Source: SZUA-309 sp965215995
GTDB taxonomy: Bacteria > Pseudomonadota > Gammaproteobacteria > Pseudomonadales > Azotimanducaceae
NCBI GenBank assembly: GCA_965215995.1
Contig: OZ244128.1
Location: 2,976,001 to 3,040,000 of the forward strand
DNA length: 64,000 bases
Direction of reading: 5' to 3'
Shown here: piece after piece, positions 9,797 through 19,013 of the stretch
Numbering within the stretch: the stretch's first letter is position 1
Layout of the letters: every line of letters begins with the position of its first letter
Translations under genes and position numbers: made by a program
Notes under the pieces: model-generated
Told to the model about the DNA's origin: nothing
The model's input: only the letters and a program-made list of their open reading frames with translations
The model's database searches: none

Positions 9797-9835
9797 TTTG
9801 GGCAAGCACGAAATTCTCGAACAAGGAAGAAAAAC

Positions 9836-10909
9836 ATGAACGACGCAGCCATAGATCCGGACGCGCTCAAGCGCTTCTCGTTTTCGGTGTGGAACTACAA
9901 GATGGGTGAGATGGTTTCTCTGATGATCCATCTGGGGGATCGCCTCGGGCTCTACAAGGCGTTGCAGGGCGCTGGATCTGTTAGTGCCGCTGAGTTGGCG
10001 GCGATCACCGGGCTGAAGGAGCGCTGGCTTCTCGAGTGGTTGAAAGGTCAGGCGGCGGCCCGGCTTCTGCACTACCACGATGGCGATCGATTCGAATTGT
10101 CAGCGGAGGGGGCGGAGGTGCTGGCCAACGAAGAAGGCAGCCTGGCCTTTGCTGCGGGTGCGTTCTCCGGTCAGACGCCGCCGGAAACCGTCGACAAGCT
10201 GGTGGAGGCATTCCACACCGGTATTGGCCTTTCCTATCAGGATCTGGGTCCGAATGCGGCCCACAGAACTGAGCGCATGCTCGGGCCGTGGACACGACGT
10301 GAGCTCGTGCCGAACATCATTCCGGCGCTGGATGAGGTTGTGGCAAAGCTGGAAGCAGGCGCGGTTGCGGCTGATGTGGGCTGCGGCGGAGGCGTGGCGC
10401 TGATTGCCATGGCTGAAGCTTTTCCGAACTCCGAGTTCCATGGCTACGATCCGAGCCAGCATGCGATCGATCGCTGTCATGAGAAAGTGGAGGTGCTTGG
10501 GCTGGAGAACGTGCGCTTGTTTGTTGCAGGCGGTGAGAGCCTGCCGCGGGCGCCGACCTACGACTTTCTGATCACCTTCGACTGTATCCACGACATGACC
10601 CGTCCGGCGGACGTGATCTCCGCGATCCATCGCGCGATGAAGGAAGACGGCACCTGGTTGATCAAGGACATTCGCAGCAAACCGGACTTCAAGGAGAATA
10701 TGAAGAATCCTCTGCTGGCCATGTTCTACGGCTTCTCTGTGTCTGCCTGCATGTCATCTGCCCTGTCTGAGCCCGATGGGGCGGGGTTGGGCACGCTTGG
10801 CTTCAATCCGGAGGTTGCCGAGCGGATGACGCGGGAGGCGGGCTTCAATCGGTTCCGTATGCACGACTTCGAAGATCCGAGCAACCTCTACTACGAGGTG
10901 CGGCCGTAG
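9836..10909 (+). CDS. Class I SAM-dependent methyltransferase with N-terminal winged helix
   Basis: 357 residues. The N-terminal ~95 residues form a winged-helix dimerisation region (VSAAELAAITGLKERWLLEWL), as in small-molecule O-methyltransferases of the Rv2258c type. The Rossmann domain has AADVGCGGGVALIAMA as motif I near residue 180 and ITFDCIHDM as motif IV. A GGAAG ribosome site precedes the ATG. Substrate unknown; cytoplasmic. It stands alone between the palindromic repeat and the TonB operon. Confidence 0.85.
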   Translation: MNDAAIDPDALKRFSFSVWNYKMGEMVSLMIHLGDRLGLYKALQGAGSVSAAELAAITGLKERWLLEWLKGQAAARLLHYHDGDRFELSAEGAEVLANEEGSLAFAAGAFSGQTPPETVDKLVEAFHTGIGLSYQDLGPNAAHRTERMLGPWTRRELVPNIIPALDEVVAKLEAGAVAADVGCGGGVALIAMAEAFPNSEFHGYDPSQHAIDRCHEKVEVLGLENVRLFVAGGESLPRAPTYDFLITFDCIHDMTRPADVISAIHRAMKEDGTWLIKDIRSKPDFKENMKNPLLAMFYGFSVSACMSSALSEPDGAGLGTLGFNPEVAERMTREAGFNRFRMHDFEDPSNLYYEVRP

Positions 10910-10996
10910 TTCGCGCTCCCTGTGGGTTCTCACGGTTTACCTTCCCCTGAGGTCGGGCTAGTCTGAAGCACGGTCTTTGCGGGAAGGTGGATTGGT

Positions 10997-11794
10997 ATGC
11001 AGATTAATCTGCGGATTCCTTCGTGGGTCCGCGTGCTCCCTCTGTCTGCTGTTGTGTTTGCTGTCGTCTCGATGTCCGTGGCGCTTGCCGAAGAGTCGGT
11101 GGAAGTCGGCGACGTGCTCGATGCTCAGACGGATTATCAGCAGGATGCCGTCGATAGTCAGTCCCGGCTGGATGCGCTCGATGACGAAACGCTCACACTG
11201 ATCAGCCAGTACAACGGCGAGCTTTCCCGCTACGAAGATCTCAGGACTTACAACGACAACATGCGCCAGCTGCTGGCCAGCCAGGCAGCGGAGAAATCCC
11301 GTCTGGAGCAGGAACTGGCAGAGATCGAGGTGGTGCGGCGCAGTGTGGTACCACTCATGGTCGAGATGGTGGACGTGCTGGAACGATTCATCGAGCTGGA
11401 TCAGCCGATGCTGAGGGAGGAGCGTCTCGCCAGGCTCGAAGAGCTGAAGAAGAATCTCACCCGCTCGGATGTGGAGATTGCAGAACGTTATCGACGCGTT
11501 ATCGAGGCATACCAGATCGAGGCCGATTACGGCCAGACCATAGAGGCCTATGAAGGCCCCTTGTCGCTGGGCGATCGCGAGCTGACCGTCGACTACCTCC
11601 GGGTCGGCCGGGTTGGCCTCTACTACCTGAGTCTGGACCGGCAGACCGGCGGCATCTGGGATCAGCAGGCCGGTGACTGGGCGGCGCTGGCCGACAGCGA
11701 GCTGGATGCGCTCGACTTTGCCGTGCGCGTCGCCAGGAAGCAGGCGCCACCGAACCTGGTGCCGCTGCCTTTGTGGACCAGGGAGACACCCTGA
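10997..11794 (+). CDS. DUF3450 protein of a TonB energising system
   Basis: 265 residues. A signal peptide (to about residue 32, ending ALAEESV) is followed by a long heptad-rich coiled coil through residue ~125, then a small C-terminal domain with GLYYLSLDRQTGGIWD, typical of DUF3450. These periplasmic proteins are always found first in operons with a TtpC-type ExbB homologue, ExbB, ExbD, TonB and a TPR protein, as here. The stop codon overlaps the next start by one base, so translation is coupled. Confidence 0.9.
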   Translation: MQINLRIPSWVRVLPLSAVVFAVVSMSVALAEESVEVGDVLDAQTDYQQDAVDSQSRLDALDDETLTLISQYNGELSRYEDLRTYNDNMRQLLASQAAEKSRLEQELAEIEVVRRSVVPLMVEMVDVLERFIELDQPMLREERLARLEELKKNLTRSDVEIAERYRRVIEAYQIEADYGQTIEAYEGPLSLGDRELTVDYLRVGRVGLYYLSLDRQTGGIWDQQAGDWAALADSELDALDFAVRVARKQAPPNLVPLPLWTRETP

Positions 11795-13200
11795 TGCGTC
11801 ACTTGCGAGTTCTGGCGTTGATCTGCTTCGCCTCTCTTGCAGCAACTGCTGCAACGGTCATGGCGGCACCTGCCGAGAGTCCCGAGGGCGAGGGAGAAGC
11901 TGAGACGAAGGCCCTGACGCTGGGCGAGCTCGTGCAGCAGGTGAAGGAAGGTGGCAGCGAGCGCCGGCGCGCCCTCGAAGCGCGTGAGCAACGCTTTCTG
12001 GAAGCCAGGGACGAACGAGCCGCTATGCTCCAGGACATCACCCGCAAGCGACGTGAGGCGGAGTCACTGGCGGATGAGCTGCGCAATCGCTTCGAGGCTG
12101 GAGAAGAGGAGCTCGCCGATCTCGAGACCCGCCTCGACGATCGTTCCGGAGACCTGAAGGATGTGTTCACCGCGGTGAACCAGGTGGCTGCGGATGCGAG
12201 AGCGTCGCTGCAGAACTCCATGGTCTCGGCCGAGGTAGGTGATCGCGATGAGCTCCTGTCCCGGCTTGCCAGTGCAGACGCGTTGCCGAGTGCCAAAGAT
12301 CTGCGAGCGCTCTGGTTGACGCTGCTCGACGAGATGCACGAGAGCGGCCGCGTCTCCCGCTTCTCGGCCCCTGTGATCGTAGCCAGCGGTGAGGAGCTGA
12401 CGAGGCAGGTGACTCGGGTGGGCACCTTCACAGCCTTGGCCGAGGGCGAGTATCTTCGCTATCTGCCTGACAGTGGTCGGTTGCTGGCATTGGCCAGACA
12501 ACCGGCGGGTACCAGCCGCAGTGATGCGCTGGCATTCGAAGCCGCAGAAGAACCGCTCACCATGGTGGCGCTGGATCCATCGAGAGGAGCGATTCTGTCT
12601 CTGGTCGTGCAGACCCCGGCGCTGGAGGAACGGCTCGCGCAGGGTGGCGTGATCGGTTACCTGATCATCATGCTCGGCATGATTGGCGCGGCACTCGGCG
12701 TTGAGCGCCTTGCGCAGGTGGCGATCGCCAGTCGTCGCAGCCGACAGGCTCTCGCGGACAACAACGAGGAACATCCTATCGGTCAGTTGCGGGCCGTTGC
12801 GCAGAATCCTGACTACCTGAAGGACGCAGACGCGCTGTCCGCCAAAATGGATGAGATCGTCACGGTCGCCTCTCAGCGTCTGAATCGAGGATTGCCGATT
12901 CTGGCGATATTTGCTGCGGTCAGCCCGCTTCTGGGTCTGCTAGGGACGGTGACGGGCATGATTGAGACCTTCCAGGTGATAACCCTGTTCGGCGCGGGCG
13001 ATCCGCGTCTGATGTCCGGTGGTATCTCACAGGCATTGATCACCACCCAGCTTGGTCTCGCTGTTGCGATACCCCTGTTGCTGATTCACAGCTTTGCTCA
13101 AAGCCGGGCCAACACGCTGATCACTGAGCTCGACGAGATGGCTGCAGACGTGTTCGCAAAGAGCCGAGCTGGCCTCGGCGAGTCTGGTGGAGGCGCCTGA
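11794..13200 (+). CDS. TtpC-like MotA/TolQ/ExbB proton channel protein with periplasmic extension
   Basis: 475 residues from ATG 11794 (signal peptide MRHLRVLALICFASLAATA). Unlike ordinary ExbB it has a secreted coiled-coil and globular region of about 270 residues before three membrane helices (about 289-310, 367-390, 410-435). The last two carry the family motif SPLLGLLGTVTGMIETF. In Vibrio, TtpC joins the TonB2 complex and is needed for its work with outer-membrane receptors. It probably links the ExbB/ExbD motor to the periplasmic DUF3450 protein. Confidence 0.9.
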   Translation: MRHLRVLALICFASLAATAATVMAAPAESPEGEGEAETKALTLGELVQQVKEGGSERRRALEAREQRFLEARDERAAMLQDITRKRREAESLADELRNRFEAGEEELADLETRLDDRSGDLKDVFTAVNQVAADARASLQNSMVSAEVGDRDELLSRLASADALPSAKDLRALWLTLLDEMHESGRVSRFSAPVIVASGEELTRQVTRVGTFTALAEGEYLRYLPDSGRLLALARQPAGTSRSDALAFEAAEEPLTMVALDPSRGAILSLVVQTPALEERLAQGGVIGYLIIMLGMIGAALGVERLAQVAIASRRSRQALADNNEEHPIGQLRAVAQNPDYLKDADALSAKMDEIVTVASQRLNRGLPILAIFAAVSPLLGLLGTVTGMIETFQVITLFGAGDPRLMSGGISQALITTQLGLAVAIPLLLIHSFAQSRANTLITELDEMAADVFAKSRAGLGESGGGA

Positions 13201-13737
13201 GTGTTTGCCGATCTGGTTCAGTCGAGCAGCCTGTTTCTGGCCGGTGGCTGGGTGATGGTTGCCATTCTCGGCCTGTCCGTCCTCATGTGGACTCTGATTC
13301 TGGATCGCTATCTGTTTTTCTTCCGACGCCGCGCTGAGCTGGTCCGGGATGCGGTAACCGTCTGGAACGGGGCGGTCGGTGCCTCACCTCAGCTGAACAG
13401 GCGACTGCGGGAATCTCTCACTGCCTCGTTTCACAGCCGGTTGGGCAGCTGGATGATCTCCATACAGGTGATTACCGCGGTGCTGCCTCTGCTCGGCCTG
13501 CTCGGAACGGTGGGCGGCATGATTCAGACTTTCGAAGTGATGACGGTGTTCGGCACCGGCAACGTGCGCGGGATGGCCGATGGCATCTCCCAGGCGTTGA
13601 TCACCACCATGGCCGGGTTGATGACGGCGCTGGCAGGCATGTACTTCGCCGGTGACCTGACCACCCGGATCGATCGGGAGACCGAGCGGCTCCGGGAGCA
13701 TCTGATCTCCCGTGCCGGTGCGGAGGATTTGACATGA
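13201..13737 (+). CDS. exbB: ExbB-type proton channel subunit
   Basis: 178 residues, GTG start directly abutting the previous stop (TGAGTG). Three membrane helices are at about 16-36, 85-108 and 133-153, with the motif LPLLGLLGTVGGMIQTF and SQALITTMAGL in helix 3. It forms the pentameric inner-membrane channel with the ExbD dimer that turns proton-motive force into TonB movement. It is shorter than enteric ExbB, as in TonB2-type systems. Confidence 0.9.
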   Translation: MFADLVQSSSLFLAGGWVMVAILGLSVLMWTLILDRYLFFFRRRAELVRDAVTVWNGAVGASPQLNRRLRESLTASFHSRLGSWMISIQVITAVLPLLGLLGTVGGMIQTFEVMTVFGTGNVRGMADGISQALITTMAGLMTALAGMYFAGDLTTRIDRETERLREHLISRAGAEDLT

Positions 13738-14153
13738 TGCGCCTGCACACCCGGGAGGAAGGCGGTGCGGCCGCCATCAACCTGACGCCCCTGATCGACA
13801 TGGTGTTCATCCTGCTGATTTTCTTTGCCGTGAATTCCACCTTCGTGAAGTTCCCCGGTGTGGATGTCGAGCAGCCGGTTGCAAAGACCACGACGGTTCA
13901 AAAGGCCGCCACCATACTGATCGCCATTACTGCCACCGGCGAGGTGTGGGTGGACAAAAAGAAGGTTGACGTGCGCAGGCTGCGCGGTGTGGTGGAGCAG
14001 ATGCTGGTGGAGTCTCCGGACGCCTCGGTGGTCGTACTTTCTGACGAGGACTCCCGGACAGGAGTGGTGGTGGAAGTGATCGATCAAGCCCGGCTGGCAG
14101 GGGCAGCCAAGGTAGCGCTTGCAGCCGCGGAACCGGAGCAACAGGAGCAGTGA
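13734..14153 (+). CDS. exbD: ExbD-type energy transducer
   Basis: 139 residues. It starts ATG within the ExbB stop (4-bp overlap). After a short cytoplasmic lead comes the essential membrane helix with its aspartate, INLTPLIDMVFILLIFF (Asp at about residue 22), then a periplasmic domain with the LRGVVEQML and VVLSDEDSRTG motifs. It partners ExbB; the Asp carries the proton. Confidence 0.92.
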   Translation: MMRLHTREEGGAAAINLTPLIDMVFILLIFFAVNSTFVKFPGVDVEQPVAKTTTVQKAATILIAITATGEVWVDKKKVDVRRLRGVVEQMLVESPDASVVVLSDEDSRTGVVVEVIDQARLAGAAKVALAAAEPEQQEQ

Positions 14154-14785
14154 GAGCAGCGGCCATCGTCATTGGTGCGCTGGCCATCAATCTCGGTCTG
14201 TACCTGCTGATGGAAGGCATGATTTCCCGGGATCGGGTTCGGGTGCTCGATCTGTTTGACGCTCAGACCATCGAGTTCGTCCGCACACCCATGGAGGATG
14301 AGACGCGGACCAAGGACCGGCGCCGGAAGCCGCCTCCGAAACCCCGAGAGGTAAAAAGACCGAAGGCCGAGGTGGACGACATGACCAGCCGCTCCCAGCT
14401 ACCGGCTGATTTCCAGGCCTACAACGTATCCAGCCTGCTCGGGGAAGGGGGTGGCGTCGGCCTCGGGCAGCGGATTGTGCAGGGCAGCGGCGAAGGCATG
14501 AAGATGGTGATGGCGAGCGATCTGACGGCGCTTGCCAAGTTTCCACCGCAATATCCGCTGTGGGCGCTGCAGCGCGGCCTGGAAGGCTGGGTCGATCTCA
14601 CGTTCATCGTCACCGAGCAGGGTACGGTCATGGATCCGGTGGTCATGGATTCCTATCCAAAAGGTGCGTTTGATGACGCAGCGGTGGCTGCGGTAACGCG
14701 CTGGCGGTTTAAGCCGGTGATGGACGACGGGGAGCCGCAGCCGGTGCGGGTCATCCTGCACGTAGATTTCGAGATCCCCGAATGA
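14150..14785 (+). CDS. tonB: TonB protein
   Basis: 211 residues, GTG start in a 4-bp GTGA overlap with exbD. One N-terminal membrane helix is followed by a proline/lysine/arginine linker (RRRKPPPKPREVKRPK, about 60-75), shorter than in enteric TonB, and a C-terminal domain with YPLWALQRGLEGWVDLTFIV and AAVAAVTRWRFKP, the YP motif and last helix that dock on receptor TonB boxes. It spans the periplasm; the TonB-dependent receptor at 28017 is a likely client. Confidence 0.92.
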   Translation: MRAAAIVIGALAINLGLYLLMEGMISRDRVRVLDLFDAQTIEFVRTPMEDETRTKDRRRKPPPKPREVKRPKAEVDDMTSRSQLPADFQAYNVSSLLGEGGGVGLGQRIVQGSGEGMKMVMASDLTALAKFPPQYPLWALQRGLEGWVDLTFIVTEQGTVMDPVVMDSYPKGAFDDAAVAAVTRWRFKPVMDDGEPQPVRVILHVDFEIPE

Positions 14786-15987
14786 TGGGTTCGATCATCT
14801 CATCGCCTCGAGCGCTGGCGTTCTGCCTCCTGCTGCTGCTGCCGATCGCGGTCACGGTCCATGCGGCGAACTCGGTGGATCCGGTGCTCGCCAAGCAGGT
14901 GCTGGACATTCTCACGGACGCCGAGAGCGACCCGGAGAAAGCGCTGGCTGATCTTTCCCGGCTGGTACGCCGGGCCCGCAACGATCTGGATCGGTCCTTC
15001 GTGATGACCGAGCGGGCTGCCCTTCTGATCCAGCAGGACCAGATGGATCTGGCGCGATCAGAGATGGCTGAGCTGCTTGAAGGCCGCGACTCGGACTTTG
15101 CACCGCGACTGAGGAATCTCTACGCCACGACCCTGCTGGCGGAGGAGGATTATGCTGGCGCACTCGAACAGCTGGAGCTCTGGGCCGCGCACTCCGAGTC
15201 GCCGCACCCACACGGCCTGTTCCTGATGGGCTATGCCTGCATCAGACTGGAGCGCTTTGCAGACGCGGTGGTATTCCTCGAGCGAGCCGTGCGCTCGGAC
15301 TATCCCACCCGGGATCCCTGGGTGGAGTTGCTGGCTTTTGCCTACACCCAGACAGAGAGGGAAGAAGACGCCATCGTGCTGCTGGAATCACTGCTTGCCG
15401 AGCGGCCTGACCGGCAGCGCTGGTGGAAGCAGCTCGGCGGTATCCTCATGCTGCTGGACAGGCTGCCTGAAGGCACGGCGAGCCTGGCGGTTGCCCAGTC
15501 CCTCGAACCCCTGACCTACTCCGACCAGCGGCGTCTGGCTCGTTTGTTTGCCCATCTGGGCATGCCGGCCGATGGTGCCGCACTGCTGGGCACTGCCATT
15601 GAAGCGCGGGAGGAAGCGCCGGATTTCGAAGAGCTCATGCTGCTTGGCGAGCTCTGGATGCTCGCCCGGGAAACGGATCGAGCCATCGAAGTTTTCAGCG
15701 AAGCCCAGAAGCTCGCTGATCAGGGGGAAGCGGCGCTCCTGATTGCGCAACTGTACGCGCAGCGCGAGGAGTACCAGGCGGCAAGAGACGCGTTGGAGGT
15801 CGCAGTGACGGCATACGGGGAGGCGGCTCCGATGCGCGCCTACTACCTGTTGGCCGTCATCCAGATCAATCTGGGTGACCTGGTCGCCGCGGCGGAAACG
15901 GTGGACCGGCTCGAGGCAGATGAGGACTATCGGGACAGGGCGGCGAGCCTTTCAACCTACATAGATGGGATGATCGATCAGAGTTGA
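14782..15987 (+). CDS. TPR protein ending the TonB operon
   Basis: 401 residues, 4-bp ATGA overlap with tonB. A signal peptide (LALLLPIAVTVHA-type, to about residue 30) precedes repeated 34-residue helical units, for example around LRNLYATTLLAEEDYAGALEQL and MLLGELWMLARETDRAIEVF. Such TPR proteins regularly end DUF3450/TtpC/ExbBD/TonB operons. It presumably acts in the periplasm as a scaffold; its exact role is not established. Confidence 0.85.
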   Translation: MMGSIISSPRALAFCLLLLLPIAVTVHAANSVDPVLAKQVLDILTDAESDPEKALADLSRLVRRARNDLDRSFVMTERAALLIQQDQMDLARSEMAELLEGRDSDFAPRLRNLYATTLLAEEDYAGALEQLELWAAHSESPHPHGLFLMGYACIRLERFADAVVFLERAVRSDYPTRDPWVELLAFAYTQTEREEDAIVLLESLLAERPDRQRWWKQLGGILMLLDRLPEGTASLAVAQSLEPLTYSDQRRLARLFAHLGMPADGAALLGTAIEAREEAPDFEELMLLGELWMLARETDRAIEVFSEAQKLADQGEAALLIAQLYAQREEYQAARDALEVAVTAYGEAAPMRAYYLLAVIQINLGDLVAAAETVDRLEADEDYRDRAASLSTYIDGMIDQS

Positions 15988-16068
15988 GCCGGGATGCGCG
16001 CCGACGCCGCTGGACATCGGCGCCGAGCGGCGCTCATATTTCAACGTGATTTCAGGGGTGAGCCTGCC

Positions 16069-16821
16069 GTGGCGCTGACGAGCGAGCAGAAATTCTTATT
16101 CGATCTGGAAGGCTACATCGTGCTTCCCGGGGTGCTGAGTGCGGCCGAGTGCGAATTGCTCAGCGCTCTGGCGGACAGCGTGTGGCCCAGGCAACCGGAC
16201 GATGATCCGTTCCGGCGAACCGAATCGGTGAGCCGGTGGGGGAAGCCGTTTCTGGATCTGATGGATCATCCGAAGGTTCTCCCCGTGCTCATTGAGCTGA
16301 TCGGCAGTCGCCTGCGCATCGATCACGATTACTGCATCTTCATGGAGAAAGGCGCGTCAGCGATGGAAATCCATGGTGGACCGCGACGCATCGAGACCGA
16401 TCACTGGTACTACTACTCAGACGGCATCATGCGCAACGGACTCACCGTGGCGACCTTTGCGTTATCGGACGCCAGAGAAGGAGACGGTGGCTTTGTCTGC
16501 GTGCCTGGCAGCCACAAAACGAACTTCATGCAGCACCTGCCCGACGCGGTGCGCAACCATCAGGAGATGCCGCACTACGTGCGCAACCCGCCCATGGGTC
16601 GCGGCGACGTGCTCATTTTCACCGAAGCGCTCATGCACGGCACTCGACCCTGGCAGGCAGACCACGAGCGGCGTGCCTTGCTCTACAAGTACAGCCCACC
16701 GCATTCGTCCTGGCGCATCGACCCTTACGATCCTGGTGACTACCCGGACGCCACGGCGCAGCAGCGGCGTCTGATGGCGCCGCCATCGGTGGAGCGGCAC
16801 CAGAAGGTGATCCAGGAATAG
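16069..16821 (+). CDS. Phytanoyl-CoA dioxygenase (PhyH) family protein
   Basis: 250 residues from GTG 16069, chosen because family similarity begins just after it (LTSEQKFLFDLEGYIVLPGVLS) and CAGGGG lies upstream; the frame is open to 15994. An iron ligand pair is probably H..D within RIETDHWYYYSDG, with the distal His in EALMHGTRPW and the 2-oxoglutarate Arg in ERRALLYKYSP. These Fe(II)/2-oxoglutarate enzymes hydroxylate acyl chains or small molecules. It follows the TPR gene by 81 bp. Confidence 0.85.
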   Translation: MALTSEQKFLFDLEGYIVLPGVLSAAECELLSALADSVWPRQPDDDPFRRTESVSRWGKPFLDLMDHPKVLPVLIELIGSRLRIDHDYCIFMEKGASAMEIHGGPRRIETDHWYYYSDGIMRNGLTVATFALSDAREGDGGFVCVPGSHKTNFMQHLPDAVRNHQEMPHYVRNPPMGRGDVLIFTEALMHGTRPWQADHERRALLYKYSPPHSSWRIDPYDPGDYPDATAQQRRLMAPPSVERHQKVIQE

Positions 16822-16823
16822 GC

Positions 16824-16872
16824 CTAGTGACCTGTTCGGATAACTCAACGATTGACCCGAACAGGTCACCAG
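16824..16872. repeat. 49-nt palindromic repeat, copy 2
   Basis: A perfect 13-bp inverted repeat (GTGACCTGTTCGG, 16827-16839, against 16857-16869), bounded by CTAGTG and CACCAG, with TAACTCAACGA at the centre. Length, ends and centre match the copy at 9748-9796, while the stem bases differ in a paired way. It begins 3 bp after the PhyH stop codon. Confidence 0.75.
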
Positions 16873-16939
16873 GGCACGGACAACTGCCAGTGTGCGCTGG
16901 CACACAGTTCGCCGACCAACCACGCGGGAAAATCGCCGG

Positions 16940-17296
16940 ATGCGGTTCAAATCAACCAAACTCGGACGCTCGTTGGCGCTTTGCGTAGCCTGCGCCTGGA
17001 CGTTCTCCCTAATTGGTGTGGTAGGGGCTATGCCCGCGCACGGTCACGAGCCCATGACCCATGATTGCGTCACGCCGGTCCGTCCGGCCAACGATCAGGA
17101 CGATCGGCTCTGGAATCAGTTTCTCAGTGAGATCGATGCCTTTCAGCGTTGCGTGACTGCGGCAGCCGACCGGCATCAGGCTGCCTCGGATGCCCATCAG
17201 CGGGCAGCGTTTGCTGCCGTGGATGCCTGGAATGATTTCGTGCGCACGGCATTGAACGCACCGGAAGATTTCCCCTGGCCGCCGGAAGAAAACTAA
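16940..17296 (+). CDS. Small secreted protein of unknown function
   Basis: 118 residues from ATG 16940, selected because a good signal peptide follows directly (MRFKSTKLGRSLALCVAC..., cleavage near PAHG, residue ~37); a longer frame starts at 16892. The mature part is helical, with one Cys pair (DCVTP and RCVTA) that could form a disulphide. No known motif is recognised. Confidence 0.6.
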   Translation: MRFKSTKLGRSLALCVACAWTFSLIGVVGAMPAHGHEPMTHDCVTPVRPANDQDDRLWNQFLSEIDAFQRCVTAAADRHQAASDAHQRAAFAAVDAWNDFVRTALNAPEDFPWPPEEN

Positions 17297-17362
17297 GCTA
17301 CCAATCTTCCGGAGATCTTCGTAAGGTTCCCCGCGCGAATTCAAGTGGCGCAGGGAGGCGGC

Positions 17363-18256
17363 ATGGCAGGCGGGGACGTGCACGAAGTGCAAGAAGCGCA
17401 GGAAGCGATTCAGGTAGGTGGCAAGCACCTGCGAGTCGCCGATGATGACGGCTATGAATTTCCATTGCTGGTCATGTACCCCACCAACACACCGGCGGAG
17501 CCCATCGCCCTCGGCCCATTCAATCTGGATATGGCGGCAAACGCGTTGCCGCGTTCCGGGTCCTATCCCGTCGTCCTGATCTCCCACGGCTCCGGAGGCA
17601 CCCATCTCGGTTATCTAGAGCTTGCCCGGCGGCTGGTGCGGTCCGGTTACCTGGTCTGCATGCCGGAACACCCGGGTAACAACCGGAGCAACAATGAGCT
17701 GGCGGACTCAGCGCAGATTCTTGCCAATCGTCCTCGTCATCTGTCGCTGACGCTTGATCGTGTGCTTAGTGACGACTCGCTCTCGTCAGTGGCTGACCCG
17801 GCGGGTGTCGCGGTGATTGGACACTCCATGGGGGGCTACACCGCGCTGGCCATCGCCGGTGGCCGGCCGAGCACCCAAGATGGCCAGCTGATCGACGTGC
17901 AGCCTGACGAACGGGTGAAAGCGCTCGTGCTGCTGGCGCCAGCCACACCCTGGTTCATGCGCTCGGACGCTCTGTCGGCGGTCAATGTGCCGGTCCTCAT
18001 GCTCACTGGTGAGCGGGATCCCCATACGCCACCGTTCCATGCGGAAGTGGTCCGCAACGGCTTGCCGAAGCAGGTCCGGCTGGAACACATCGTGGTGAGC
18101 AACGCCGGGCACTTCTCTTTCATGAGCCCCTTTCCGGAGGTGATGCGTAGCCCGGAGTTCCTTCCCGGGAATGATCCGGACGGATTCGATCGCGCGGCCT
18201 ATCAGGAAGTGCTCTGCCGCGACGTTGCTTCTTTTCTGGCTACTGCGCTGGCGTGA
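17363..18256 (+). CDS. Alpha/beta hydrolase, dienelactone/PAF-acetylhydrolase-like
   Basis: 297 residues from ATG 17363, which has GGGAGG just before it; an in-frame GTG at 17345 is the alternative. The oxyanion region is VVLISHGSGG, the nucleophile elbow is VIGHSMGGYT, the acid is probably Asp in LTGERDPHTPP and the His lies in SNAGHFSFM. No signal peptide is visible from this start. Substrate unknown; carboxyl-ester hydrolysis is expected. Confidence 0.85.
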   Translation: MAGGDVHEVQEAQEAIQVGGKHLRVADDDGYEFPLLVMYPTNTPAEPIALGPFNLDMAANALPRSGSYPVVLISHGSGGTHLGYLELARRLVRSGYLVCMPEHPGNNRSNNELADSAQILANRPRHLSLTLDRVLSDDSLSSVADPAGVAVIGHSMGGYTALAIAGGRPSTQDGQLIDVQPDERVKALVLLAPATPWFMRSDALSAVNVPVLMLTGERDPHTPPFHAEVVRNGLPKQVRLEHIVVSNAGHFSFMSPFPEVMRSPEFLPGNDPDGFDRAAYQEVLCRDVASFLATALA

Positions 18257-18420
18257 CGGGGTGCGCCCGGAAAGCGGATCGAGATCACATTCTCAGCTGA
18301 ACCCACTTGCCGGTTCACGGTCATAGTGGGAACGTTCGTTGTGCAGTAATCACTGCATCGCCCTGCCAGCCTGACTGATCAGGCACATGATTTGGCCCTT
18401 GGGCCGACTAAGGAGAGACA

Positions 18421-19011
18421 ATGAAGATTTTGAAAGCACTGCTATGCCTGGCCGCGCTAACCCCTGCCTCTGTTCTGGCCGCCGAGCCACCGGCCGAGAT
18501 CCGCTACGACTATCTGGATCTGGGTGTGGTTTTCGGCGAGGTGGATACAGCGGGTGATGACGTGGATTTTTCCGGATTCGGTATGGCCGGGTCCTGGGGT
18601 ATCCATGACAACTTTGCCTTATTCGCCTCGCTCGGCGCTGGCGAAATCGACGCCTTTGGCGATGTAGATACCACCGAGTTGTCCTTCGGCATCAATCCGC
18701 ACTTCGCCGTTGCCGAAAACCTGGACATCGTCATTCCGGTGGCGATCGAGTGGGCGGACTTTGATGGGGCCGGATTTTCGGATGACGACACCGGCTATTC
18801 GATCGGCGTCGGCGTGCGCTGGCTGATCAATCCGGCCTGGGAGTTCGGGGCTGGTTTCCGCCATGTAGACATCTTCGATGGCGATGAGCAGACGGTGGGA
18901 GCGAATATCCGCTGGCACCTGAACCATCTTTTCTCGTTGGGTCTTGGTGGTGACTTCGGCGACGACACCACCGCCGTGCTGTTCGACGCACGCTTCTCCT
19001 TCGGGAGCTGA
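18421..19011 (+). CDS. Outer-membrane beta-barrel protein, OmpW/OmpA-like size
   Basis: 196 residues. A signal peptide (MKILKALLCLAALTPASVLA) is followed by alternating hydrophobic strands with acidic turns (for example FGEVDTAGDDVDFSGFG) and a C-terminal strand ending ARFSFGS, near-canonical for outer-membrane assembly though the last residue is Ser rather than Phe. About eight strands fit. A strong AAGGAGAG site precedes the ATG. The acidic loops could bind cations, but function is unknown. Confidence 0.75.
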   Translation: MKILKALLCLAALTPASVLAAEPPAEIRYDYLDLGVVFGEVDTAGDDVDFSGFGMAGSWGIHDNFALFASLGAGEIDAFGDVDTTELSFGINPHFAVAENLDIVIPVAIEWADFDGAGFSDDDTGYSIGVGVRWLINPAWEFGAGFRHVDIFDGDEQTVGANIRWHLNHLFSLGLGGDFGDDTTAVLFDARFSFGS

Positions 19012-19013
19012 AC

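Noticed and set aside
9748..16872. Integron attC sites as explanation of the 49-nt repeats
   Set aside because: Near-perfect, symmetric stems without the usual extrahelical bases, no integron integrase, and the genes between are an ordinary operon and not cassettes.
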